Part shown: positions 1 to 7,039 of the stretch, piece after piece
How positions within the stretch are numbered: the first letter of the stretch is position 1
How the letters are laid out: each line of letters begins with the position of its first letter
Source: Balneolia bacterium
GTDB lineage: Bacteria; Bacteroidota; Rhodothermia; Balneolales; Cyclonatronaceae
Assembly (NCBI GenBank): GCA_003566395.1
Contig: PXDL01000293.1
Location: 1 to 7,326 of the forward strand
DNA length: 7,326 bases
Reading direction: 5' to 3'
Position numbers and translations under genes: made by a program
Notes under the pieces: generated by a model
Told to the model about the DNA's origin: nothing
What the model saw: only the letters and a program-made list of their open reading frames with translations
Database searches by the model: none

Positions 1-1
1 A

Positions 2-559
2 TTTCCGGCCAACGAGAGCGAAGGCGTTGAAACCGAGCTTACATTTGAGTGGGAACCGGCAGTCCTTGCTTCATCCTATTCGCTTGAGTTAAGCAACAAC
101 GAGCTTTTTACCGGCTCCGTAGTATTGGTTTCAGGAGTAACGGAAACCAGCTACCCTATGGCGGACCTTGAAGAAGCTACCGAATACTTCTGGCGGGTGC
201 GCGGAAGCAATTCGTCGGGAGACGGATTGTGGTCGGAAGTGTTCAGTTTTACGACCGCCGGTGCTGTGGCAATCGGGCCGGAAAGCGAGCAGCCTCGTCA
301 AACCACGCTCAGCCAAAACTATCCGAATCCGTTTAACCCGTCCACACGTATTTCGTTTACGCTTCCGGAAGCGGGCGAAGTGCAGCTCTCTGTTTTTGAC
401 AGCAGCGGACGTTTGATTGAGACGCCGGCTTCAGGTGCTTATACGGCGGGGAGTCATCAGCTTACCTTTAATGCGGCTCACTTGTCCAGCGGTGTCTATT
501 TCTATCGCCTCCAGACCGAATCGGGTGTTATAACACGAAAAATGGTGCTGGTGAAATGA
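2..559 (+). CDS. C-terminal part of a secreted FN3-domain protein with a T9SS type A sorting domain (5' end outside the window)
   Basis: The frame is open from base 2 to the TGA at 557-559 (185 residues), so the true start lies to the left. Residues about 14-85 read as a fibronectin type III-like domain: alternating strands, then the pattern EYFWRVRGSNSSGDGLWSE and a closing FSFTT, as in many extracellular Bacteroidota proteins. A linker follows (about 86-102). From about 103 comes a sorting domain starting LSQNYPNPFNPST and ending in SSGVYFYRL, a GVITRKMVLVK-type strand and the C-terminus. This is the type A (Por-secretion) signal, which sends a protein through the outer membrane by T9SS with cleavage or anchoring on the cell surface. 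The catalytic or adhesive part, if any, lies outside the window, so the function stays unknown. The TTG at 125 is inside the FN3 domain and is not a real start. Confidence 0.93.
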   Translation, partial: FPANESEGVETELTFEWEPAVLASSYSLELSNNELFTGSVVLVSGVTETSYPMADLEEATEYFWRVRGSNSSGDGLWSEVFSFTTAGAVAIGPESEQPRQTTLSQNYPNPFNPSTRISFTLPEAGEVQLSVFDSSGRLIETPASGAYTAGSHQLTFNAAHLSSGVYFYRLQTESGVITRKMVLVK

Positions 560-634
560 TTGTAAGCCTGCATGCTGTTCCTGATGGACCGCAAAAAAGC
601 AGCCTGACGCTTTCTATGTAAACCCTTTCAAACC

Positions 635-1171
635 ATGAAACATAAACGCCCTGTTATTCCCATCGAACCCGAACCCGCCGATGTGTTACTCGACCGCATT
701 AGTCTGGTGCTGCTTGTGCTGCTGTTCATCATTCCGATAATCAGCTATACCGGGCTTCCCGACCTTATTCCCATGCGGTTCGGCCACGACGGGCAGGTAA
801 CTTCCCACTCCGGGCGGGCAGCTATCTGGGCGCTGCCGTTTACGGGCTTGTTTATTTTTGTGATGATGCACTTCCTCAACAAAGCGCCCCATACTTTCAA
901 TTACCCCGTTACTATCACCGCCGAAAATGCGGCCTTTCACTACCGAAAAGCCACCCGGCTGATGCGCATCGTTAAGCTGGTTTGCATGCTGCTGTTTGTG
1001 TTTATCGTATGGTCGGTCATCCGGTCGGCACACGACGGAAGCGAACTGAATGTTGTGATCATGATAGGGCTAATGGCGGCCCTGTTTTTGCCGATTCTGT
1101 GGTATTTGATAGAGGCATGGAAATACAAGCCGGACGACTCAACTCTCGAAACTCCTAAAGAAGAGAGCTGA
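635..1171 (+). CDS. DUF1648 domain-containing membrane protein
   Basis: A 178-residue protein with four predicted membrane helices (about 22-41, 63-81, 109-129, 139-160). Between helices 1 and 2 is the DUF1648 hallmark LPDLIPMRFGHDGQV, close to the family pattern LPdxIPxHFgxxGxxd. After helix 2, NYPVTITAENAAFHYRKA followed by a basic RLMRIVKL segment matches the usual second half of Bacteroidota family members. DUF1648 also occurs at the N-terminus of SdpI-type immunity proteins, but this protein lacks the longer SdpI architecture, so an immunity role should not be assumed. Its function is unknown. The ATG at 635 is used; no Shine-Dalgarno sequence is visible, as is common in this phylum. It is separated by 75 bp from the T9SS gene upstream and converges on the RDD gene downstream. 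Confidence 0.88.
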   Translation: MKHKRPVIPIEPEPADVLLDRISLVLLVLLFIIPIISYTGLPDLIPMRFGHDGQVTSHSGRAAIWALPFTGLFIFVMMHFLNKAPHTFNYPVTITAENAAFHYRKATRLMRIVKLVCMLLFVFIVWSVIRSAHDGSELNVVIMIGLMAALFLPILWYLIEAWKYKPDDSTLETPKEES

Positions 1172-1179
1172 ATCCTTAA

Positions 1180-1202
1180 GCCTTGAGAATAATTTTCAAG
1201 GC
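1180..1202. terminator. Candidate bidirectional hairpin between convergent DUF1648 and RDD genes
   Basis: GCCTTGAGAA (1180-1189) pairs with TTTTCAAGGC (1193-1202), giving a 10-bp stem with one G-T wobble and a 3-nt TAA loop. It occupies nearly all of the 35-bp gap between the two convergent stop codons. There is no clear T-run on either side, so strong intrinsic termination is not certain. The position and symmetry favour a shared terminator. Confidence 0.55.
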
Positions 1203-1206
1203 GGGG

Positions 1207-1989
1207 TTAAAACACATCCTCGTTTTCCTGTTCTTGTTTTTGCAGGGTGATGAAGTCGCTGTACACCTGTTTTATGAATTCGGTGGCGGGCTGATCAACG
1301 GAGGCGATTCCCATTTTTTTCTCCAGAATCGCCTTCATTCGCTCATTCATTTTCCTGCGAAGATCACTGTGATAGCCTGATTCCCGTGTTTTCCGGTAAA
1401 GCGCGTCAATTTTTCGCAAATCCTCCTCGGTGAGGAGGGCGGCTTCCGGATACAGTATCTCTTTTGAATCGGAGGGTTCGGGTTCATCACCGGTGCGTTT
1501 GGATTCAGCTATATCAGCCAGAGAGTGCGTGGTCTTTTTGTGCTCGTCGATAACCACGGTTCCGCCCAGAAGGTCGCCAAGCCGCTGACGCTTTTCTGTT
1601 AAGGCGAAGCTAAGAATAGCAATGCCTCCGCTTGAAAGCGTGATGTCAACCAAGCGGAACATCCAACGCATCAGGAAGCTTCCGACGCCGGGGTTTTCGC
1701 CGTCGATACCGATAACACGTAAGTTCATTGCCGCTTTCCCGATCGAACGGCCGTTATTAAATACTTCCATGATGAGATGGTAAAAACCGGCCAGCAACAG
1801 TCCCCCTAATATAAGCGGAGTCCTGAATGCAAATCCCGAATCCAGCGCGCCTGCTATAACCGCAATCGCAAAAATGCTGAAATACACGATGAAGGCATCA
1901 ATCAGAAAGGCAGCGATTCGCATCCCCAGGGAGGCAAGCCTGTATGTGATTTCAACATTTTGCCTCGTCTTTACGGTTATTTTTCTCAT
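1207..1989 (-). CDS. RDD family membrane protein with long cytoplasmic C-terminal tail
   Basis: A 260-residue protein read from ATG at 1989 to TAA at 1209-1207. The RDD domain fills residues about 17-148. It contains R24 and D31 in the first helix (RLASLGMRIAAFLIDAF), the GRSIGKAAMNLRVI segment (80-93), RWMFRLVD (108-115) and the closing QRLGDLLGGTVVI (135-147). Predicted helices lie at about 25-48, 57-78 and 114-131. Residues 150-260 form a charged, mostly helical tail with no membrane segment. RDD proteins are widespread and mostly uncharacterised; a transport role has been suggested for some. Here the gene is divergent from the SpoIIM operon with only 40 bp between start codons. That arrangement recurs in Bacteroidota and suggests a shared role at the membrane. 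The family call is firm; the function is unknown. Confidence 0.9.
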   Translation of the reverse strand: MRKITVKTRQNVEITYRLASLGMRIAAFLIDAFIVYFSIFAIAVIAGALDSGFAFRTPLILGGLLLAGFYHLIMEVFNNGRSIGKAAMNLRVIGIDGENPGVGSFLMRWMFRLVDITLSSGGIAILSFALTEKRQRLGDLLGGTVVIDEHKKTTHSLADIAESKRTGDEPEPSDSKEILYPEAALLTEEDLRKIDALYRKTRESGYHSDLRRKMNERMKAILEKKMGIASVDQPATEFIKQVYSDFITLQKQEQENEDVF

Positions 1990-1999
1990 TTATAGTATA

Positions 2000-2029
2000 T
2001 TGACGAATTAATCAGACCTACTATCTTTC
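2000..2029 (+). promoter_or_regulatory. Promoter-like elements in the RDD/SpoIIM divergent spacer
   Basis: The 40-bp AT-rich spacer (1990-2029) must hold the promoters of both divergent genes unless they lie inside the coding regions. On the plus strand TTGACG (2000-2005) is followed after 16 nt by TATCTT (2022-2027). Read as a Bacteroidota promoter, this is TTG, then 19 nt, then TATCTTTC, one mismatch from TAnnTTTG. Transcription would then begin a few bases inside the GTG start at 2030, so the match may be chance or the promoter may serve something else. No convincing minus-strand promoter was recognised. Confidence 0.3.
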
Positions 2030-2995
2030 GTGAAAGAGTTTACTTTTGATAATGAAAATAGGGCGCGCTGGTCAGAAACGGAAAAGCTGATTCGCAAACC
2101 GGGCAATATAAATCCGGATGTGCTGGTCCAGCGCTATTCCGAGCTGAACGACGATCTGGCGTATGCGCGGTCCCGGTTTCCCGGGGGCAAAACCGAAGCC
2201 TATCTGAACAAGCTGCTGGCCGAAGCGCATCAAAAACTGCATCGCCCGAGACGGGAGCGGATGAGTCGGATTCCTGCTTTCTGGCTCGAAGAACTTCCAT
2301 TGTTGTGGTACAAACACCGTCGGTATCTGCTGTATTCGCTGCTTTTCTTTCTGACGGCCGCGGGCGCTGGTGTATTTTCGTCTCTTCAGGATCCGGGGTT
2401 CGTCAGAAGCATCATGGGTGATGCATATGTGAATATGACCCTCGGAAATATAGATCGGGACGATCCAATGGCGGTCTATAAATCAATGCAGGAAACCGAA
2501 ATGTTTTTTATGATCACTTTCAATAATGTGCGGGTGTCATTTTTAACGTTTTTGGGTGGTATTGCAGGTGGATTCGGAACCCTTTATGTATTGCTGGTGA
2601 ACGGGGTGATGCTGGGAAGTTTTCAAACATTTTTCCATGAGTTCGATCTGCTTTGGGAAACAATACTGGTGATCTGGATACACGGTACTCTCGAAATTTC
2701 CGCCATCATAATTGCCGGGGGTGCAGGACTTACGATGGGGGCCGGCCTGCTTTTCCCCGGAAGTTATCCCAGGCTTACCTCCTTTAAGATCCACGCAAAA
2801 GACGGCCTGAAAATGATAACAGGCCTGGTTCCTTTCTTTATATTAGCCGGTGTACTTGAAAGCTGGGTGACCCGCCACACCGATATGCCTTCTGCTCTAA
2901 GTCTTCTGATTATTCTTGGTTCCTTCGCTCTTGTACTTTACTATTTTGTGGTGCTTCCGGGGCAGGTTCACAGAAAACCTATAAACCAAACATAA
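2030..2995 (+). CDS. SpoIIM-family (stage II sporulation protein M-like) membrane protein
   Basis: A 321-residue protein starting at GTG 2030. This is the only usable start: an in-frame TAA lies at 2009-2011 and no other start codon precedes the conserved N-terminus (MKEFTF...RARWSETE, the family's RWxxlE region). Residues 1-95 are cytoplasmic and helical, including a YSELNDDLAYARSRFP segment typical of the family. Membrane helices follow at about 99-118, 168-198, 211-241, 261-281 and 288-309. The family signature is IWIHGTLEISAIIIAGGAG (215-233), with H218, G219 and E222 conserved. In Bacillus, SpoIIM works with SpoIID/SpoIIP in engulfment, but this relative belongs to a Gram-negative, non-sporulating lineage and sits beside RDD and DUF4129 genes, so its role is different and unknown. 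It is the first gene of the plus-strand operon. Confidence 0.92.
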   Translation: MKEFTFDNENRARWSETEKLIRKPGNINPDVLVQRYSELNDDLAYARSRFPGGKTEAYLNKLLAEAHQKLHRPRRERMSRIPAFWLEELPLLWYKHRRYLLYSLLFFLTAAGAGVFSSLQDPGFVRSIMGDAYVNMTLGNIDRDDPMAVYKSMQETEMFFMITFNNVRVSFLTFLGGIAGGFGTLYVLLVNGVMLGSFQTFFHEFDLLWETILVIWIHGTLEISAIIIAGGAGLTMGAGLLFPGSYPRLTSFKIHAKDGLKMITGLVPFFILAGVLESWVTRHTDMPSALSLLIILGSFALVLYYFVVLPGQVHRKPINQT

Positions 2996-3068
2996 ACATA
3001 AATATACCGTGCTTAAAAAAGCCGTGTATTCGTGCTATAAAATCCTGTTAATCCTTCAATAAAATACT

Positions 3069-3938
3069 ATGAAACAACAATTGCTTAAAAACAGATCCGT
3101 AAGCGAAGTTGCCGTTGATGCTATTCAGTTTGTAAAAGAACACAGTAATCTGGTCCTAAAACCGCTGCTGGTGTTTGCTGTTCCTCTGTTATTGTTTGTT
3201 AATCTCGTTCCCATGCTGCTTTTTCAGGGAGCAATTAGCGGGGGAAATATGGTGAATGTGGTCTTATACTCATCATTGGTCTTTTTTCTGGCAATAGTCG
3301 CCTACTTTCTGGTTTATCTCATCGGCCTGAGCGCTCTGAGGCAAGTGTATGAAAACCGGCAGGATGAGGACAGCCTTAGCTTCGTAAGAGAGTTTCTGGG
3401 CCGTTTCGGCGGTGCTTACGTGGTTGTAGCTATTCTCTCCGGTCTCGCTGTTATACTGGGTTTTATTGTTTTATTTTTCCCGGGTGTTTACATCGCCGTT
3501 GCCATTTACACCTGCGGTGCGGTGCTGGTTTTTGAACAGGAGCGCAGTACCGATGCCATAGGGAGAGCATTCGAGGTTTCGAAAGGGTTTTGGTGGTACT
3601 CGTTTTTCGCAATACTGCTTTTGGTTGTAGTAATACTATTGATCGACCTTGTACTGAGTCTGCCGCTGATCGCTCTGGCGTTCTTTTTGGGCATTGACGA
3701 CCCGGAGATGTTTTTGACGGTCGCGGACTCCGGTGCGAACTATTGGATTTATATAGTTGCAAGTGCATTAAAAGAAACCCTGTCCGGAATGGTGCAGGTT
3801 TTAAGCGGTGTGGGTGCGGGCATGCTTTATTTCAGCCTTCGGGAGAAAAAGGAAGGAAGCAGTGTGATGCAGGAGCTTGATGATCTTGAGGACGAAAGTG
3901 GCGGGACCGGCGATTTCGACGAACCCCGGAACGTCTGA
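3069..3938 (+). CDS. Six-helix membrane protein, GPDPase-membrane-domain/DUF4013-like
   Basis: A 289-residue integral membrane protein with helices at about 31-54, 63-90, 116-137, 138-157, 178-207 and 226-256. The middle contains FFPGVYIAVAIYTCGAVLVF (136-155), then DAIGRAFEVSKGFWWYSFF (162-180). This PG...RAxE..KG.WW pattern is characteristic of glycerophosphodiesterase membrane-domain and DUF4013/YciC-type proteins in Bacteroidota. No catalytic domain is present, so it is not itself a phosphodiesterase. The C-terminal 30 residues are hydrophilic and rich in D/E (268-285). It starts at ATG 3069, 73 bp after the SpoIIM gene; that spacer has no clear terminator or promoter. It ends one codon before the DUF4129 start, in the same frame. 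A protein of this kind often lies between SpoIIM and DUF4129 in this neighbourhood. The family assignment is by motif only; the function is unknown. Confidence 0.75.
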   Translation: MKQQLLKNRSVSEVAVDAIQFVKEHSNLVLKPLLVFAVPLLLFVNLVPMLLFQGAISGGNMVNVVLYSSLVFFLAIVAYFLVYLIGLSALRQVYENRQDEDSLSFVREFLGRFGGAYVVVAILSGLAVILGFIVLFFPGVYIAVAIYTCGAVLVFEQERSTDAIGRAFEVSKGFWWYSFFAILLLVVVILLIDLVLSLPLIALAFFLGIDDPEMFLTVADSGANYWIYIVASALKETLSGMVQVLSGVGAGMLYFSLREKKEGSSVMQELDDLEDESGGTGDFDEPRNV

Positions 3939-3941
3939 CGC

Positions 3942-4571
3942 ATGTACCCAGCCACCGCAGATAGTGTACACTACCGGCCGATTGAAGCGGAAACGCTTGA
4001 TCGGATCCGGTCGGCGGTGGATTATCCGGATGCCGCTCAGGAGAATTTGGGACTGTGGGCCCGTTTGTGGGAATGGCTCGGGCTGGATCAGCTCAACCTC
4101 ATGCCCGGTTATTTACCTCTGAATGTGTTGTTCTGGCTGCTGGTAGTGGTTTTGATAGGGCTGCTTATACTGCTCGTTTTCCGCCGTGAGTTCGGGGGAT
4201 TCCTGAAACGCTCTCCGGCCGCGGCGGGATTTTCCCACGGTATGAAAGGTGAGAATGGCGGAAAATATGTCCCTCCCGATCCTGAGGCACTTTTGGCCTC
4301 GGGAGATTACCGGGAAGCGGTGCGTTTGCTAATGCAGGACGTACTTCTGAACCTGAACCGGGCGGGTATCATCACCCTGCATTCCAATAAAACCGATGTG
4401 GACTACAGACGGGAAATCAGGGATAAGGAAATCAAGAAGTTGTTTACGGATATCAGCCGCCTGTACGAATATTCGTGGTACGGCGGGTTTGAGCCGGGGC
4501 GACATCAACTTGAGCGGGCGATTCGGATCTGGAAGGAACTTTCGGAATTCGATACCAGGAAGGCGGCATGA
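3942..4571 (+). CDS. DUF4129 domain-containing single-pass membrane protein, no signal peptide
   Basis: A 209-residue protein. Residues 1-60 form an acidic N-terminal tail containing VHYRPIEAETLDRIRSAVDY, which resembles the segment that normally follows the signal peptide in Bacteroidota members. One membrane helix lies at about 61-80 and is followed by RREFGGFLKR; the positive charges place the C-terminus in the cytoplasm. Residues about 112-200 are the DUF4129 domain: GDYREAVRLLMQDVLLNLNR, then a HSNKTDVDY segment, then the diagnostic LYEYSWYGGF (174-183). In larger relatives this domain follows a transglutaminase-like domain; that part is absent here. An in-frame TGA at 3936-3938 rules out any upstream start, so a cleavable signal peptide cannot be encoded. 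The gene starts 3 bp after its upstream neighbour and overlaps the next gene by 4 bp (ATGA), implying translational coupling. Confidence 0.88.
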   Translation: MYPATADSVHYRPIEAETLDRIRSAVDYPDAAQENLGLWARLWEWLGLDQLNLMPGYLPLNVLFWLLVVVLIGLLILLVFRREFGGFLKRSPAAAGFSHGMKGENGGKYVPPDPEALLASGDYREAVRLLMQDVLLNLNRAGIITLHSNKTDVDYRREIRDKEIKKLFTDISRLYEYSWYGGFEPGRHQLERAIRIWKELSEFDTRKAA

Positions 4572-5758
4572 ATACGAACCGGAAATTCATCTTACTAAGC
4601 GTGCTTTTGGTGGCTATGACGCTTTTTCTCAGCCTGGTGATGCCTTCATCGGTATCCTGGGTTGAACATTACGACAGGCATCAGGAGAGTCCGCTGGGTA
4701 CGCGGTTTATTCACGAAATTATTTCCGAACGATCTCACCATGATCTGACCAACGTTCCCTTGCCTCCGGTTGATTTCCGGCGTACCGGGCTTGAAACAGC
4801 CGGAAAAACCTGGGTGAATATCAGCCGCGCCTATAATCCGGACAGCCTGGAAGTAGCCGAACTCGTACGTCACGTGGAAGCGGGTATGAACGCCTTTATC
4901 GCTTCGCGCCCCGGAGATGAGCTTGTGAGCCGGCTCGGGCTGTATTTTGCACCCGAGAGCGGGGCAACCGGGTTTGCAGCGGCGAACCCGTTTGTTACGG
5001 ACCCGGACCGGCTGACTGTGGAGTTTAACAGAATGATAGAAACCGGACACGAGTACAGGCTGGAAACAAAACTGATAACCGGCCGCCTTTCACCCAGGGC
5101 CGATGCATTGGGCACGGACATCACGACCCTTGCGGAAGCCGACGGTCAGACCTTTTTTATGCAGGTTCGCAAAGGGGAGGGAACGGTCTATCTGCTAACG
5201 AGTCCGTGGCTTCTAAGTAACTATGCGGTATGGAATCCCGAGTTCGAGCCTGTGGCTGCCGCGCTACTTTCACATCTTCCGGAAACGCCCGTGCTGTGGG
5301 ATGAATACTATGAAGCAGGGCACGGGAGAGGAGACCATCCGCTTCGGGTAATTCTTGCAGAGCCGTCCCTCTCTGCCGCCTGGTACACGCTTCTGGCGCT
5401 CACGGTACTTTTTCTGCTCTTCAGGGTGAAACGTACCGGCCGGCCCGTTCCGGTTATCCGGCCGCCCGAAAATACTACGCTGGAACATGTGAGAAAAGTG
5501 AGCCGGCTGTATCAGGAAGTGGACCGGGATGGACGCATTGCCGATAAACGCATTCGGTATCTGGCCTACCGGGCCGGACTGCGCGAGCCGACAACGGATA
5601 AAGAAGAGCTGAACCCGATTGCCGAAAAGTTCGGTCTTTCCGTCGCCACGCTCGAATCGGTAATGCAGGCTTATAAGGAACCGAAGCGGAACCGGCAAAA
5701 GCTGTTGCAGCTGAACGGCAGGATCGAGGAGCTGCTCCGCCGAATCGAGCGGTATTAA
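4568..5758 (+). CDS. DUF4350 domain-containing membrane-anchored protein
   Basis: A 396-residue protein whose ATG overlaps the preceding TGA (ATGA). A possible ribosome-binding stretch AGGAAGG lies just upstream. Residues 7-25 form an N-terminal membrane anchor. Residues about 30-262 are predicted periplasmic. They carry the family features HQESPLGTRFIHEII (38-52, the PxGT pattern), GTVYLLTSPWLLSNYAVW (205-222) and VLWDEYY (242-248). A second helix at about 269-286 leads to a cytoplasmic tail starting VKRTGRPVPVIRPPENTTLE (287-306), which is strongly conserved in DUF4350 proteins, then a helical region to the end. The periplasmic part resembles the GATase-like domains of GldG-type ABC accessory proteins; that is recalled family knowledge. 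It is the last gene of the operon. In related genomes a MoxR ATPase and a DUF58 protein usually follow; here they do not. Confidence 0.88.
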   Translation: MNTNRKFILLSVLLVAMTLFLSLVMPSSVSWVEHYDRHQESPLGTRFIHEIISERSHHDLTNVPLPPVDFRRTGLETAGKTWVNISRAYNPDSLEVAELVRHVEAGMNAFIASRPGDELVSRLGLYFAPESGATGFAAANPFVTDPDRLTVEFNRMIETGHEYRLETKLITGRLSPRADALGTDITTLAEADGQTFFMQVRKGEGTVYLLTSPWLLSNYAVWNPEFEPVAAALLSHLPETPVLWDEYYEAGHGRGDHPLRVILAEPSLSAAWYTLLALTVLFLLFRVKRTGRPVPVIRPPENTTLEHVRKVSRLYQEVDRDGRIADKRIRYLAYRAGLREPTTDKEELNPIAEKFGLSVATLESVMQAYKEPKRNRQKLLQLNGRIEELLRRIERY

Positions 5759-5799
5759 GGGTGAGGCGGGGCGATCACAAAGCAGGACGCCATCACCCT
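5758..5799. terminator. Hairpin overlapping the stop codons of the DUF4350 and DUF418 genes
   Basis: AGGGTGA (5758-5764) pairs with TCACCCT (5793-5799). After a single bulged A at 5792, GGCG (5765-5768) pairs with CGCC (5788-5791), leaving a 19-nt loop. On the plus strand a T-run (TTTTT, 5806-5810) follows seven bases later, so this can act as an intrinsic terminator for the SpoIIM-DUF4350 operon. For the minus-strand gene no T-run follows. The stem contains the last base of the TAA of DUF4350 and two bases of the TAG of DUF418. Confidence 0.55.
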
Positions 5800-7039
5800 A
5801 CACCCTTTTTAAATAGGTTCCCAGCCGCCATAATTTCTCCATCGGCCCCATGCGATAGGTGCGGAAGTACCATTTGCTGTAAGCGATCTGAATGCCGAAT
5901 ATCACCACGGCCAGCGGTATGATGGCAAGAGGCGGGAGTTGGCCGTACCAGCCGAGTCCGTAGCCGTAAAAGAGAGTGGTGCAGATCAGCGTTTGCATCA
6001 GGTAATTGGTGAGGGCCATGCGTCCGGCCGGGGCAAACGCATGGAGGATTCCGGGCCGTTTGCTGTTTTCGAGCCAATTCAGGATGAAGCCCGAATAGCC
6101 CAGACAGAGTAGCGGCGCCCCGAATACGATAGATACCACCTGAATAATGTGCCAGAGATTAAACATAAGCGGGTCGGCGAAATAAAAACTGACAGCATAC
6201 ACGGCCGACAGCCCCAGACCGGACAGCGTGAAAAGATAGCGCTTCGGAATCAGCAGTTCCCGAAGAAGCCGCGGATTGGTTAAAAGTCCCTTTCGTCCGA
6301 TAAGGAGGCCGCCCAGAAAAATGGCGGTAAAGTATAAAATTCCCAAGGGCGACATGAACATACCTAACCACGCAAAACCGGTTTCCTGCCGCCGGTACTC
6401 CACCATTTCGCTCCAGCTTCCGTGGAGGTACACTTCGTAGCCTTCTTCCATAAGCTGCTGGTATTCGGCTTCCATCTCGGTAAAACTCTGTTCTATTTCT
6501 ACAGCCGCCTCAGGAACGCTTTGTCCCCAGAGAATCATCAGCCAGATAAATACCATAAACAGGAGCATGCCCCCGATAAACAGGCCCATCCAGATTTTAA
6601 TGGTCTTGTTCTTTCGGTTGAGGAAAAGCATAAGAATCAGGCCGCCTATAGCATAGGGAGCAAGGATATCTCCGGACCAGAACGCCCAGGCGTGTAGCAG
6701 CCCGATGACAAACAGAATCCCCATACGCCTCAGGAACACGCGGCGGGCCTTTTCACCCCTGGCCTTCAGCCGTTCCGTGAAAATATAAAAGCCCAGCCCG
6801 AACAGCAGTGAAAACAGGGTGATGAACTTGCCTTCAAATAAAAAGCGGATCAGGAAATCGGCCGCCTGATGATACCACTGCTGCCAGCTGTCGATTTCGA
6901 CAACAAAACTGAACAGAGGATTAGCAAAAAGTTTAAGGTTCACCACCAGAATACCGAACAGGGCGATTCCACGCAAAATATCGAGATCTACGATGCGCTC
7001 TTGTTTGGGTACGGGAGCCGGTGTGGATGCAGGTTCCAT
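5798..7039 (-). CDS. DUF418 domain-containing multi-pass membrane protein
   Basis: A 413-residue polytopic membrane protein. Motifs in order, numbered from the ATG at 7039: RIVDLDILRGIALFGILVVN (15-34), EGKFITLFSLLFGLGF (69-84), GLLHAWAFWSGDILAPYAIG (113-132), then the C-terminal DUF418 domain with AGRMALTNYLMQTLI (338-352), the GYGLGWYG segment and the closing MGPMEKLWRLGTY (397-409). All are hallmarks of the DUF418/YeiB family, which is distantly related to acyltransferase-type membrane proteins; no reaction is established. Between the N-terminal and C-terminal halves is a soluble, acidic segment (about 174-223). A GTG at 7045 would add two residues; I prefer the ATG. It converges on the DUF4350 gene with stop codons 39 bp apart and appears unrelated to that operon. 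Confidence 0.92.
   Translation of the reverse strand: MEPASTPAPVPKQERIVDLDILRGIALFGILVVNLKLFANPLFSFVVEIDSWQQWYHQAADFLIRFLFEGKFITLFSLLFGLGFYIFTERLKARGEKARRVFLRRMGILFVIGLLHAWAFWSGDILAPYAIGGLILMLFLNRKNKTIKIWMGLFIGGMLLFMVFIWLMILWGQSVPEAAVEIEQSFTEMEAEYQQLMEEGYEVYLHGSWSEMVEYRRQETGFAWLGMFMSPLGILYFTAIFLGGLLIGRKGLLTNPRLLRELLIPKRYLFTLSGLGLSAVYAVSFYFADPLMFNLWHIIQVVSIVFGAPLLCLGYSGFILNWLENSKRPGILHAFAPAGRMALTNYLMQTLICTTLFYGYGLGWYGQLPPLAIIPLAVVIFGIQIAYSKWYFRTYRMGPMEKLWRLGTYLKRV

Noticed and set aside
574..603. GCTG...CAGC inverted repeat with an A-run after the T9SS gene
   Set aside because: Only 4 good pairs plus one wobble and one A-T, and the A-run sits in the loop; not a credible terminator on the plus strand.
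635..1171. SdpI-like immunity protein (toxin/immunity system)
   Set aside because: DUF1648 is shared with SdpI, but the protein lacks the SdpI C-terminal half and has no toxin-like neighbour.
1183..1380. Plus-strand open frame with a hydrophobic N-terminus (HILVFLFLFLQG)
   Set aside because: Antisense to the RDD tail; the apparent signal-like run is the complement of the Glu/Gln/Lys-rich C-terminus of RDD.
2030..2995. Sporulation gene
   Set aside because: No other sporulation genes are present and the T9SS neighbour indicates a Gram-negative lineage; the SpoIIM name is only a family label here.
2996..3068. Internal promoter or terminator between SpoIIM and the six-helix protein
   Set aside because: Only AT-rich sequence and a CCGTG direct repeat are visible; no stem with T-run and no convincing -33/-7 pair.
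4646..5050. 134-codon antisense open frame within the DUF4350 gene
   Set aside because: Overlaps a well-supported gene; its product is Arg/Pro/Gly/Cys-rich without domain features, as expected of an antisense shadow in GC-balanced coding sequence.
6422..6697. 91-codon plus-strand open frame antisense to DUF418
   Set aside because: Lies fully inside conserved DUF418 sequence and shows no family motif or plausible start context.
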